A stretch of 14,872 nucleotides of DNA from Zetaproteobacteria bacterium (GCA_002747015.1 NVXI01000004.1:1-14872), one strand, 5' to 3'. Counted from the stretch's first letter, positions 1 through 8,725 are shown. Program-made: numbers and translations. Notes: generated from the letters alone by a model not told the origin.

Positions 1-6
1 GAGGGC

Positions 7-450
7 ATGCCGGCAGGTGTCTTGCCAATAAAAGAGCAGTCAGAACAAGATTACATGCAAGAACGTGAAGATCAGATTACTCATCTCATCGCTATCTCTA
101 TGGATAATAAAGGCTTTCCGACACAGCTTTTTACAACGAACCGCTGGGTGACGGCAGAGAATTGGTATGGCGCCGATGACGTGATCACATCACTTGAAAG
201 CTTTGAAATTGATCTCGTCCCCCCGTCCTGGGCGGTTAATATCTGGCTAACCTCTCTTGTTCGGCTTTATAAGCCGGTCATAAAAACACTTATCCGCGAG
301 CGAGACGTTAAAATCGCCAATTGGCAACAGCAATATCCTGACCGGGATGTATTTGAGGATCGAGAGCTGGAAATTACATCTGAAATTGACATCTCCGTTG
401 AAGACTATCTTAAAGAGATCGAAGCCTACCTGCTTAAGAAAGCAAGCTAG
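7..450 (+). CDS. Hypothetical protein, 5' end at window edge
   Basis: Unrecognised soluble protein of up to 147 residues. The frame is open to the first base of the window, so the gene may begin upstream; the ATG at 7 has a GAGG only about two bases before it, too close for a good ribosome binding site, and a second ATG lies at 55 (residue 17). The central part has a Trp-rich stretch (RWVTAENWYGADDVI near residues 46-60, then PSWAVNIWL near 73-81), followed by a helical C-terminus rich in Glu, Arg and Lys. No signal peptide or clear membrane segment. The amino-acid composition and codon use look like a real gene, and it ends 87 bases before the tRNA. I cannot assign a function. Confidence 0.6.
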   Translation: MPAGVLPIKEQSEQDYMQEREDQITHLIAISMDNKGFPTQLFTTNRWVTAENWYGADDVITSLESFEIDLVPPSWAVNIWLTSLVRLYKPVIKTLIRERDVKIANWQQQYPDRDVFEDRELEITSEIDISVEDYLKEIEAYLLKKAS

Positions 451-491
451 CTGTATTCGGATCGGTGCCGCCTGGTCGCAATGATTTCCCA

Positions 492-521
492 TCGACATTC
501 GTAAATTGATGCTGATATACT
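492..521 (+). promoter_or_regulatory. Sigma-70-type promoter of tRNA-Lys
   Basis: A -35 box TCGACA (492-497, five of six to TTGACA), an 18-base spacer and a -10 box TATACT (516-521) preceded by TG at 513-514, which makes an extended -10. Transcription would begin about 527-528, roughly 10 bases before the mature tRNA 5' end at 538. Position and quality fit a tRNA promoter. Confidence 0.55.
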
Positions 522-537
522 CAATTTCCCATCTCTG

Positions 538-1337
<800 letters not shown>

Positions 1338-1407
1338 AAGTGTACCCTAACATGCCGCACGGCCAAAAACAATATTATGAAAACAATGCATAAAGGCTAT
1401 AGTTTCC

Positions 1408-1436
1408 TTTGCATTCCCTGATTTTATATGTATAAA
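1408..1436 (+). promoter_or_regulatory. Probable sigma-70 promoter of the pdxS operon
   Basis: TTTGCA (1408-1413, four of six to the -35 consensus), a 17-base spacer and TATAAA (1431-1436, five of six to the -10 consensus). Start of transcription would be near 1443, leaving about 34 bases of leader before the pdxS ATG. The leader has AAGGA at 1464-1468 as ribosome binding site. No PdxR/MocR regulator gene is adjacent. Read by eye only. Confidence 0.4.
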
Positions 1437-1476
1437 TAACGCGCTTACATGGAAAAATTTATTAAGGAATAGAGAT

Positions 1477-2376
1477 ATGGGCGACAATTCATCATCCAAG
1501 AACGTTATGAACCTTAAAACTGGCTTGGCTGAAATGCTTAAAGGCGGCGTCATTATGGACGTTGTCACTGCCGAACAGGCCAAGATTGCAGAGAATGCTG
1601 GCGCGGTCGCGGTGATGGCGCTTGAGCGTGTTCCATCAGACATTCGTAAGGATGGCGGCGTTGCACGGATGAGCCCACCTAAACTTATCGAAGAGATTAT
1701 GGCAGTATCCTCAATTCCTGTGATGGCAAAATGCCGTATTGGTCACTTTGCAGAAGCGCAAATACTAGAAGCGATCGGTGTTGATTATATTGATGAATCC
1801 GAGGTTCTAACCCCTGCGGATGAAGAATACCACATCAATAAGTTTGATTATAAAATCCCGTTTGTATGTGGTGCCAAAAATCTTGGTGAAGCTCTACGCC
1901 GCATTGGCGAAGGTGCCGCTCTTATCCGGACAAAGGGTGAGCCGGGCACAGGTAATATTGTTGAGGCTATTCGTCATATGCGTCAGATCAATTCAGAGAT
2001 TAAATGGGTCTGTAACATGGACGAGGCGGAGCTTATGACCGCTGCGCGCGATATGGGCGCACCGTTTGAGCTGCTTAAACTTGTCCGCGCAGAAGGTAAG
2101 CTTCCTGTTCCAAATTTTGCGGCGGGCGGTATTGCAACGCCTGCGGATGCGGCGATGTGCATGCAACTTGGCGCGGAGACCGTTTTTGTTGGGTCAGGGA
2201 TTTTCAAATCAGATAATCCGGATCAATTTGCAAAAGCCATTGTAAAGGCCACAGCGCATTTTGATGATCCTGCGATTGTTCTGGAAGCATCAAAAGAACT
2301 TGGCGGTGTTGCAATGCGCGGCACAGAGATCAGTGAAATTGATGAGCCAATGTTGATGGCCAATCGCGGTTGGTAG
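1477..2376 (+). CDS. pdxS: Pyridoxal 5'-phosphate synthase, lyase subunit PdxS
   Basis: PdxS (Pdx1) builds pyridoxal 5'-phosphate from ribose 5-phosphate, glyceraldehyde 3-phosphate and ammonia supplied by PdxT, in the DXP-independent vitamin B6 pathway in the cytosol; the family forms a 12-mer (beta/alpha)8-barrel core decorated with PdxT. At 299 residues it has the usual family length. The key residues are present with constant offset from the Bacillus subtilis numbering: Asp28 (VIMDV; D24), Lys85 ([11 protein letters not shown]81) which holds the sugar intermediate, and Lys153 ([12 protein letters not shown]149). The phosphate loops [12 protein letters not shown] and FVGSGIF are intact, as is the conserved ERVPSDIR segment. 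The ATG has AAGGA eight bases upstream. It is the first gene of a rightward run with an unknown small gene and pdxT. Confidence 0.98.
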   Translation: MGDNSSSKNVMNLKTGLAEMLKGGVIMDVVTAEQAKIAENAGAVAVMALERVPSDIRKDGGVARMSPPKLIEEIMAVSSIPVMAKCRIGHFAEAQILEAIGVDYIDESEVLTPADEEYHINKFDYKIPFVCGAKNLGEALRRIGEGAALIRTKGEPGTGNIVEAIRHMRQINSEIKWVCNMDEAELMTAARDMGAPFELLKLVRAEGKLPVPNFAAGGIATPADAAMCMQLGAETVFVGSGIFKSDNPDQFAKAIVKATAHFDDPAIVLEASKELGGVAMRGTEISEIDEPMLMANRGW

Positions 2377-2379
2377 TAT

Positions 2380-2694
2380 ATGGGTACTATTGCATTACTG
2401 CCAAACCATCCTGATTATATTGCATCAGAGAATGAAAAAGATTTGTTCTTTGATGCATGTATGCAGACGTTTGAAAAAACACTACATAAACGTAATCAAG
2501 ATAGAGGCGCCATCCCCGCAGATACGGTGAGCATTGATACACTCATCCAAACTGAAAATTCATTAGACAAAGCATATGAGAATTTAGAGATGGCCTTTAA
2601 GAAGGCGCATAGAGCTATACCGGAAGAGCAAGAGAATATGTATCAAATACAGAAAAACTTGATATCTGACTACACAAACGACACACCAACATAA
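2380..2694 (+). CDS. Small hypothetical protein between pdxS and pdxT
   Basis: A 104-residue protein I do not recognise. It starts three bases after the pdxS stop codon and ends 13 bases before pdxT, so it is almost certainly co-transcribed and probably translationally coupled to pdxS; no independent ribosome binding site is seen. It is soluble and looks mostly helical, with many charged residues (for example ENEKDLFFDACMQTFEKTLHKR near residues 17-38 and a long Glu/Lys-rich helix near 58-82), and no signal peptide or membrane segment. Context suggests a link to vitamin B6 synthesis or simply an inserted cargo gene; there is no motif that settles this. Confidence 0.7.
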   Translation: MGTIALLPNHPDYIASENEKDLFFDACMQTFEKTLHKRNQDRGAIPADTVSIDTLIQTENSLDKAYENLEMAFKKAHRAIPEEQENMYQIQKNLISDYTNDTPT

Positions 2695-2707
2695 GAAAAC
2701 GATCATA

Positions 2708-3256
2708 ATGAAAAAAATTGGAGTTTTCGCCCTTCAAGGTGCTGTTGAACCACATAGACTCCATGTCGAGGCCTGTGGCGCGGAATTTCACGCCGTAAAA
2801 ACTGCAAAAGACTTCAAGGCCGTTGATGCGTTTATCTTACCTGGTGGAGAGAGCACAACGATGCTAAAGCTGATCGAGCGTTTTGATCTGTGGAATATCC
2901 TCGTTGAGCAATTTGCGGCTAAACCTGTATGGGGTATATGTGCCGGCACAATTTTAATGGCCGAAACCGTAACAGACCCAGCGCAAAAATCATTTAACCT
3001 TCTTCCCATCACGGTGCAGCGCAACGGCTATGGCAGACAATTAGACAGTCACCACGCGCCTATTGATGGCTATAACGTATCTTTCATCCGCGCGCCTGTT
3101 ATCACAAATATTTCTGATGATATCGACGTTCTCGCAACACATGAAAACGCGCCCGTCTGGGTACAGCGCGGCAATAAAATGGCCAGCACATTCCACCCTG
3201 AGCTTACCAAATATTACCCCTCGCCAATGCATAAAGCCTTTATCGCAACGATATAA
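2708..3256 (+). CDS. pdxT: Pyridoxal 5'-phosphate synthase, glutaminase subunit PdxT
   Basis: PdxT (Pdx2) is the class I (triad) glutamine amidotransferase that hydrolyses glutamine and channels ammonia to PdxS. Family motifs are in order: ALQGAV at residues 8-13, the oxyanion-region LPGGEST at 44-50, the nucleophile Cys78 in WGICAGT, and the catalytic pair His163 and Glu165 in TFHPELT. The usual GTCAG form is here GICAG. At 182 residues it is slightly shorter than the typical 190-200. Only a weak purine-rich stretch (ATAAGAAAACG) lies before the ATG, consistent with translation coupled to the upstream genes. The intervening 104-residue gene is unusual, because pdxS and pdxT are commonly adjacent. 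Confidence 0.97.
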   Translation: MKKIGVFALQGAVEPHRLHVEACGAEFHAVKTAKDFKAVDAFILPGGESTTMLKLIERFDLWNILVEQFAAKPVWGICAGTILMAETVTDPAQKSFNLLPITVQRNGYGRQLDSHHAPIDGYNVSFIRAPVITNISDDIDVLATHENAPVWVQRGNKMASTFHPELTKYYPSPMHKAFIATI

Positions 3257-3268
3257 AGCACTTTATTT

Positions 3269-3298
3269 TTGCACATTCCGCCATCTTATGTTAATACT
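3269..3298 (+). promoter_or_regulatory. Possible promoter before the flotillin-like gene
   Basis: TTGCAC (3269-3274) and AATACT (3293-3298) separated by 18 bases, each four of six matches to the sigma-70 boxes. It lies in the 76-base gap after pdxT and would let the flotillin-like gene be expressed apart from the pdx genes. Weak match, read by eye. Confidence 0.25.
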
Positions 3299-3332
3299 CG
3301 CAGCCATAAACACATCATAGGAAAATATAAGC

Positions 3333-4679
3333 ATGGACTTTGCAGCATTCTTAACAATATCAGGTATCTTAACAGCACTTGGATTTATAATCTTTGTTAC
3401 GATTATAACTGCACTATTTTTAAGACGCGTTGTACCAACAAATGAAGTACACATCGTGCAATCAACAAAAAAAACCATGTCCTATGGTAAGGATACAAGA
3501 AACGGTAATACCTATTATGAATGGCCATCATGGATTCCGGTTTTTGGTATCACCAAAATTGTTATGCCTGTTTCTGTTTTCGACCTTACGCTTAACGCCT
3601 ATGAAGCCTATGACGTTGGCCGTGTGCCTTTCGTTGTTGATATTGTTGCCTTCTTTCGCATAGATGATAGCAATCTCGCCGCGCAGCGCGTTGAGAGTTT
3701 CCGCGAGTTAGAAAGCCAGCTCCTCTCTATTGTACAGGGCGCGGTGCGTACCATTCTCGCCTCACATGACATCGACAAAATTATGTTAGAGCGCAGCATC
3801 TATGGTGAACAATTTACAATCGCCGTTAAAGACCAACTGACAAGTTGGGGGGTCGTGCCGGTTAAAAATATCGAATTAATGGATATTCGTGATGCACCGG
3901 AAAATCGCGTTGTTCACAACATCATGGAAAAGAAAAAATCTTTTATCGAAATGGAAAGCCGTAAAGAGGTTGCCCAAAACATTAAAGATGCCGAAATCGC
4001 AGAAATCGACGCGCTACGTGAACGCGATATCCGTGACCAACAAGCCAAACAAGCCGTTGGTGAGCGCACAGCCGAAAAAGAAAAGGCCATTGGTATCGCC
4101 AATGAACAAGCACGTCAGGAAATTAAAGAGCAACAGCGCATTACCAAAGAAAAAGAGATGGCTGTTATTCAGGTAAATGATGTGAAACGCGCCGAAATCA
4201 CGAAAGATATGAATGTGGTAAAAGCCGATGAAGACAAACAAACCACAATCCTGCGCGCCGCTGGTGATCTGGATGCGAAGAAAAAAGAAGCAGAAGGTAT
4301 CAAGGTTGAAGGGGAAGCCATCGCCGCCGCAGAAAAAGCAATGCAAATGGCGCCTGTTCAGGCACAAATCGCCTTGGCTCAGGAAATTGGTGAAAATGAA
4401 GGCTATCAAACATACTTGCTTGGTGTTGAAAATATCGCTGCCAATCAAGCAGTCGGCCTTGAACAAGCGGCAGCCCTGAAAGTTGCGGAAATCAAGATTA
4501 TCGCCAATACCGGAGACCCCGTTCAAGGCGTTACAAACGTCATGGATTTATTCTCTTCCAAAGGCGGGACAGAGCTTGGCGCGATGCTGGAAGGCCTCGC
4601 ACAAACAGAACAAGGACAAAGTCTGTTAAAGAAGATCGGTGTTCAACAAGATAAGCCAAGCCCAGACACTCAATCATAA
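3333..4679 (+). CDS. Flotillin-like SPFH/band 7 membrane protein
   Basis: A 448-residue flotillin-family scaffold protein, expected on the inner membrane in functional membrane microdomains where it clusters other membrane proteins. A single hydrophobic segment (about residues 8-30) is followed directly by the flotillin hallmark VVPTNEVHIVQ (33-43) and the SPFH domain to about residue 195. Residues about 195-345 form a long charged coiled coil rich in Ala, Glu and Lys, as in FloT/YqiK proteins. The C-terminal part (GENEGYQTYLLGVENI, then a short LeuGly-rich tail) is shorter than in B. subtilis FloT or E. coli YqiK. AGGAAAA at 3319-3325 is a good ribosome binding site for the ATG. No NfeD partner gene is adjacent. 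It follows pdxT by 76 bases on the same strand. Confidence 0.9.
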   Translation: MDFAAFLTISGILTALGFIIFVTIITALFLRRVVPTNEVHIVQSTKKTMSYGKDTRNGNTYYEWPSWIPVFGITKIVMPVSVFDLTLNAYEAYDVGRVPFVVDIVAFFRIDDSNLAAQRVESFRELESQLLSIVQGAVRTILASHDIDKIMLERSIYGEQFTIAVKDQLTSWGVVPVKNIELMDIRDAPENRVVHNIMEKKKSFIEMESRKEVAQNIKDAEIAEIDALRERDIRDQQAKQAVGERTAEKEKAIGIANEQARQEIKEQQRITKEKEMAVIQVNDVKRAEITKDMNVVKADEDKQTTILRAAGDLDAKKKEAEGIKVEGEAIAAAEKAMQMAPVQAQIALAQEIGENEGYQTYLLGVENIAANQAVGLEQAAALKVAEIKIIANTGDPVQGVTNVMDLFSSKGGTELGAMLEGLAQTEQGQSLLKKIGVQQDKPSPDTQS

Positions 4680-4700
4680 TTGTTTCATCGTTATGATTGA
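4670..4700. repeat. 10-bp perfect inverted repeat at end of flotillin gene
   Basis: TCAATCATAA (4670-4679) and TTATGATTGA (4691-4700) are exact reverse complements around an 11-base loop. The left arm contains the TAA stop of the flotillin-like gene. The stem is AT-rich and the nearest T run (TTTTT, 4713-4717) is 12 bases away, so it is a poor intrinsic terminator, but it lies between two convergent genes where transcription should end. Confidence 0.45.
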
Positions 4701-4739
4701 TAATAGTTCCGGTTTTTATTGTGTTTAGAGTGCAATCGA

Positions 4740-6203
4740 CTACGTCATTGCGTAAACTCTATCACTTTCTGCAATAGTTAAACTTCCATCAGGATCTTCG
4801 AAACGTTCATAGCGATCCTGAATGGCTTCTGGTAAAGAAGAGCAGAACACTTCTTCATATTGACGGTGTTTATCTTCTGTGAACTCAAAAAATGCCCGAT
4901 GTAAATCTTCGCCTAAAACCTGACGCATCAAGTTTGAATTCTTATAATCAGATGCAGACTCATCATAATCCCTAGATAACGGATAATTAATGCTCATAAA
5001 ATCTTCATGTGAATAAACGGCATCCTTATTTAAACCATAATGAACAGCGCCAAGAGTTGTCGCCAATTGCGTAAGAATAAGAGCACTCCCATCAGCAGGA
5101 CCACACCCACCATCTGCATTTCTCAGTTCAATATGAACATTTTTCTCATTTGCAATCATTTTATATGGCACATTATGATGTTCATAAAATTCCTTAGAAA
5201 ATGGACTTTGCGTAATAACCGCACCATGTTTCTTCAATGTGCCGGCCTGTACACTTGTCGGAGCGCTAAGCTCCCGATTACCAAGTCGTTGCCAAGATGA
5301 CAGAGGTAAACTATTATATACAAGTTCTGATTGACTAATCACTTCAATAAGACCAGCAGACGCGTTCCAAGTAACAGGCGTCCCGATATCAATTTCATCC
5401 GCATTATAGAATGGATTTATAGGCTTGCCCTCTTCATCCATTTCCTTACCTACAAAACCCAAATTTAAATGTACACCACTTCCCGCTGCGCCATAATTAT
5501 TGATCGGTGGATCCTCACCTAACAGAAGTTCATCAAGGCTTTGAACAGCAAGAATACGGTCCGCGCCAATAATATCACCACGATCGATCACTTGCTGTTT
5601 AATATCTTCTAAAATTTCATCTTCACTTAATGAGGTCACTTGCATAAGATGAGAGTAAATATCTGGAACTGGCCGCGGATTCCACGATACAGCGGCCGGA
5701 ATATCATCTTCATCGTTATAATTTTCAATAAATTCTTCAATATCTCTGCGCATTGCCGTTAAGGCATTGGCTTTTCGTACCAAGTGATTTTCATCCTCTG
5801 GCCCTTCTGGGTCATGTTTCATCACCAATTCCAAACGGAATGTTCTTGGCATGTGCAAAGCTTGGTTCTGTCCAGCCTTTATCGAATCCAAAACACGCAT
5901 CAAAGGGTGCTCATTATCCATACTGGAGAAAAATGTTGGATAATCCTGCGAAAGTTTATCGTGCAGAGCCTGCTTTACTGCATCATACTCACTATGGTGA
6001 ATACCACTGACAACAAACTCATCTTCGATACCCAATAAAACATCGCCATACCTATCTTTCAAAGCAGCATGATACTCTTTCAAGCGCTCCGTCGCTAACT
6101 CTTCCACTTTGGATATAGTTTCAGAGAATGCCGCAGTTCGATACACTACACTTTTATCTTGAAAATCAGGGGAACATTTCGTATTTATCATTTTATCAAC
6201 CAT
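4740..6203 (-). CDS. Divergent glutamine-synthetase-fold protein, function unknown
   Basis: A 487-residue soluble protein with no name I can give, but with glutamine synthetase landmarks in the right order. IEDEF (59-63) matches the ExE metal motif, with Glu60 and Glu62 at E. coli GlnA E129 and E131. KAGQNQALHM (109-118) resembles TAGQNEV, with Asp106 and Gln114 at the places of E212 and E220. NPRPVP (175-180) resembles the MPKP strand. GSGVHLNLGF (241-250) matches GSGMHxHxSL, with His245 at H269. HIELRNADGG (357-366) matches RIExRxPD, with Glu359 and Arg361 at E357 and R359, followed by the alanine/leucine helix TQLATTLGAVHYGL. About 60 residues are inserted between the MPKP-like and GSGVH motifs. 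The changes at E220 and in the ammonia/phosphate side suggest an altered reaction, perhaps another gamma-glutamyl ligase. Alignment is by eye. Start ATG has only a weak TAAGA upstream; residue 5 is a second Met. Confidence 0.8.
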   Translation of the reverse strand: MVDKMINTKCSPDFQDKSVVYRTAAFSETISKVEELATERLKEYHAALKDRYGDVLLGIEDEFVVSGIHHSEYDAVKQALHDKLSQDYPTFFSSMDNEHPLMRVLDSIKAGQNQALHMPRTFRLELVMKHDPEGPEDENHLVRKANALTAMRRDIEEFIENYNDEDDIPAAVSWNPRPVPDIYSHLMQVTSLSEDEILEDIKQQVIDRGDIIGADRILAVQSLDELLLGEDPPINNYGAAGSGVHLNLGFVGKEMDEEGKPINPFYNADEIDIGTPVTWNASAGLIEVISQSELVYNSLPLSSWQRLGNRELSAPTSVQAGTLKKHGAVITQSPFSKEFYEHHNVPYKMIANEKNVHIELRNADGGCGPADGSALILTQLATTLGAVHYGLNKDAVYSHEDFMSINYPLSRDYDESASDYKNSNLMRQVLGEDLHRAFFEFTEDKHRQYEEVFCSSLPEAIQDRYERFEDPDGSLTIAESDRVYAMT

Positions 6204-6316
6204 AGATCTTAAATTATATTACACATTAGCGTATTATGAAAATATCATTGTATGCTTATCACCCCAATAAAGCAAGATTATTACGCTGCGCACTTACTAT
6301 AGTATTTAAGTCATGA

Positions 6317-6345
6317 TTGACAGCTTTTGTTAAAGCCCGTAAGAC
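6317..6345 (+). promoter_or_regulatory. Possible thrC promoter
   Basis: A perfect TTGACA (6317-6322) lies 17 bases upstream of TAAGAC (6340-6345), which matches the -10 consensus at only three of six positions. The ATG at 6352 would then be at or very near the transcription start, so this call is tentative. A TATAGT (6298-6303) further upstream is an alternative -10 but has no good -35. Confidence 0.25.
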
Positions 6346-6351
6346 AATATT

Positions 6352-7764
6352 ATGATCAAATATATCTCGACACGCGGTGGGGGCAAACCCCAGAATTTTG
6401 AACAAGTCCTGTTAAGCGGCCTTGCGCCTGATGGTGGTCTTTATGTGCCTGAAACTTGGCCACAAATTGACCTTGATACGCTCAAAGGTAAATCCTATAT
6501 CGAGATTGCAGAAATCGTTATGTATCCCTTCGTTGAAGGATCGATAGAGCGTACCGATTTCAAACAAATCATCATCGAGACATATAGTGCGGAAATCTTT
6601 CGCAATAAAGATGTCACCCCGCTGCACCATTTAGAGAATTACGCAGGCGGAAATATCCATATTATGGAGCAATTCCACGGCCCGACCATTGCCTTTAAAG
6701 ATGTGGCCTTACAGTTGTTAGGGCGGTTATTCGACCATGTTTTAGCCAAGCGTAACGAGCGCGTCACCATTGTTGGTGCGACCAGTGGGGATACAGGGTC
6801 AGCCGCGATTGAAGGCTGTAAAACCTGCGATAATATCGACATATTTATCCTGCACCCAAAGGGACGAGTTTCCGAAGTGCAGCGCAAACAAATGACCACC
6901 ATTGACGCGCCAAACGTCCATAATATCGCCATCAACGGTACGTTCGATGATTGCCAGAACATGGTCAAAGCAATGTTCAATGATGCCCCGTTCAGGCAGA
7001 GCATTAACTTATCTGCGGTGAATTCCATCAACTGGGCGCGCATTATGGCGCAAATCGTTTATTACTTTGCCACAGCCACAAAACTGGGCGCACCAAACAA
7101 GGACATATCCTTTGTTGTGCCAACTGGAAATTTTGGCAATGTATTCGCCGCCTACTGTGCGCAGAATATGGGATTGCCGATTAAGGCACTTGGCATCTCA
7201 ACCAATAAGAACGACATTCTGACGCGCTTTTTAGACAGCGGAAGCATGACATTGGGCGATGCCCATGCAACCCTCAGCCCGTCTATGGATATCCAAATCT
7301 CCAGTAATTTCGAGCGTTATCTCTTTGACCTTCTTGGACGTGATGCCCTTCGATTAGAGAGCCTGATGAGCGACTTTAAAGACGATGGTGACATATCCGT
7401 CAGCGATACGGATTTGGCCACCGCACGCACGCAGTTTAGCGCTGTGCGCACCGATGATGATGAAACCCTTGCTTTGATCAAAGAATGCTACAACGCGAGC
7501 GGGTATATCCTTGACCCCCATACTGCGGTTGGCATGAAGGGCGCGAAGGAAATCGCCTCCGTGGATAAGGATGGCATTGTGGTCCTTCTGGCCACCGCAC
7601 ATCCAGCCAAATTCCCTGATGCGGTTGAACGCGCCATCAATATACGCCCCGAACTGCCCGCACATCTTTCAGACCTTATGACCCGCGCCGAATTTATGAG
7701 CGAGCAAGACAATGATTTACGCGCGGTACAAGATTTCGTACAGAAACATACGCGGGTAAGATGA
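6352..7764 (+). CDS. thrC: Threonine synthase
   Basis: Threonine synthase converts O-phospho-L-homoserine to L-threonine and phosphate, the last step of threonine synthesis, using pyridoxal 5'-phosphate in the cytosol. The 470-residue protein is of the longer E. coli/yeast type, with the N-terminal domain MIKYISTRGG...LAPDGGLYVPE. The PLP lysine is Lys116 in HGPTIAFKDVALQLLG, and the phosphate-binding loop is GATSGDTGSAAI. Further family motifs are NSINWARIMAQIVYYF, VPTGNFGNVFAAY and the C-terminal DPHTAVGMKGA and LATAHPAKFPDAV. All look intact. The ribosome binding site is weak (TAAGACAATATT before ATG). The RluA-family gene follows after 22 bases on the same strand, so the two are likely co-transcribed. 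No hom or thrB gene is in the window. Confidence 0.98.
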   Translation: MIKYISTRGGGKPQNFEQVLLSGLAPDGGLYVPETWPQIDLDTLKGKSYIEIAEIVMYPFVEGSIERTDFKQIIIETYSAEIFRNKDVTPLHHLENYAGGNIHIMEQFHGPTIAFKDVALQLLGRLFDHVLAKRNERVTIVGATSGDTGSAAIEGCKTCDNIDIFILHPKGRVSEVQRKQMTTIDAPNVHNIAINGTFDDCQNMVKAMFNDAPFRQSINLSAVNSINWARIMAQIVYYFATATKLGAPNKDISFVVPTGNFGNVFAAYCAQNMGLPIKALGISTNKNDILTRFLDSGSMTLGDAHATLSPSMDIQISSNFERYLFDLLGRDALRLESLMSDFKDDGDISVSDTDLATARTQFSAVRTDDDETLALIKECYNASGYILDPHTAVGMKGAKEIASVDKDGIVVLLATAHPAKFPDAVERAINIRPELPAHLSDLMTRAEFMSEQDNDLRAVQDFVQKHTRVR

Positions 7765-7786
7765 TTCTTTTGATATAGATATAGCT

Positions 7787-8644
7787 ATGAAAAAAGAATT
7801 CCACATTTCCATTGATGAGAACATCGCCGCCAATTCTAAAGCTGTTAATATTTTGGCCGAGAATTCTGCCCTGTCAAAACAACTGATTAAGCAAGCCATG
7901 AAGAAAGGTGCGGTTTGGATAGAGGACACCAAAGGCATTCGCAGATTACGCCGCGCCGATACTGTGCCCCCACCGCACAGCACGCTCCATTTCTACTACG
8001 CGCCTTATGTTCTGGAAGAAGCACCACTGATACCAACATTAATCGCGGATGAACATGATTACAGCGTCTGGAGCAAGCCACCGGGCATGCTATCCCAAGG
8101 ATCGAAATGGAGCGATCATTGCACCATCAACCGTTGGATTGAATCCAACGAGCCATTTCAAACCCGCCCCCAAAGAAATTGTTTTATCGTACATCGCCTA
8201 GATAAAGCCGCGCGGGGCTTAATGTTAATCGCACATAAAAAGAGCGTCGCCGCAAAACTCGCCGCCCTATTCGAGACACGTACGATAGACAAATACTATC
8301 GCATTATTGTGGAGGGGAGCTTCCCGCAAGACACGCTCACCATGGAAAGTGACATTGATGGCAAAGCCGCCTATTCATCTGCTTCTCTGCTTTCATTTAA
8401 CACGGATACAAATCGCTCACTTATTGAAATTTCAATAAAAACCGGGAGAAAACATCAAATCCGCATTCATATGAGCCGCGCAGGATACCCCGTTGTCGGA
8501 GATCGATTGCACGGCACAGCAAAGACAGAGACCTCTCACCCAGAAGAGCTGCAACTGAGTGCTTTTTCCTTAAATTTCATATGTCCGCTGAGCGAAGAAA
8601 TCCGGCAATATGGCCTGCCCGAAGATTTGCAACTAAAGCTCTAA
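7787..8644 (+). CDS. RluA-family RNA pseudouridine synthase
   Basis: A 285-residue enzyme that isomerises specific uridines in rRNA or tRNA to pseudouridine. The N-terminus has a short S4-like RNA-binding segment (LSKQLIKQAMKKGAVWIE, residues 29-46). The catalytic domain starts with DYSVWSKPPGMLSQG (91-105); the catalytic aspartate is Asp139 in HRLDKAARGLMLIAH (136-150). The second signature is TGRKHQIRIHMSRAGYPVVGD (219-239), followed by LHG and a LQLSAFSLNFICP end typical of the family. The usual HRLDxxTSGL is here HRLDKAARGL. The target site cannot be assigned, so no RluA/C/D symbol is given. It follows thrC by 22 bases with no clear ribosome binding site. Confidence 0.93.
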   Translation: MKKEFHISIDENIAANSKAVNILAENSALSKQLIKQAMKKGAVWIEDTKGIRRLRRADTVPPPHSTLHFYYAPYVLEEAPLIPTLIADEHDYSVWSKPPGMLSQGSKWSDHCTINRWIESNEPFQTRPQRNCFIVHRLDKAARGLMLIAHKKSVAAKLAALFETRTIDKYYRIIVEGSFPQDTLTMESDIDGKAAYSSASLLSFNTDTNRSLIEISIKTGRKHQIRIHMSRAGYPVVGDRLHGTAKTETSHPEELQLSAFSLNFICPLSEEIRQYGLPEDLQLKL

Positions 8645-8663
8645 ACATAAACCGCTCTTTATT

Positions 8664-8692
8664 TTGCAAATATGAAGAGACAGTGATATAAT
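8664..8692 (+). promoter_or_regulatory. Strong-looking promoter, extended -10
   Basis: TTGCAA (8664-8669, four of six), a 17-base spacer and a perfect TATAAT (8687-8692) preceded by TG at 8684-8685. Transcription would start about 8699, giving a leader of about 27 bases before the TTG at 8726, with GGGTGA (8717-8722) as a possible ribosome binding site. This supports the split gene downstream being, or recently having been, an expressed unit. Confidence 0.6.
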
Positions 8693-8725
8693 CCAGAAAA
8701 TTATAAAAAATAAATTGGGTGATAC

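Noticed and set aside
4014..4526. A leftward 170-codon open frame inside the flotillin-like gene
   Set aside because: It is the antisense shadow of the Lys/Glu-rich coiled coil and reads as Phe/Leu-rich nonsense.
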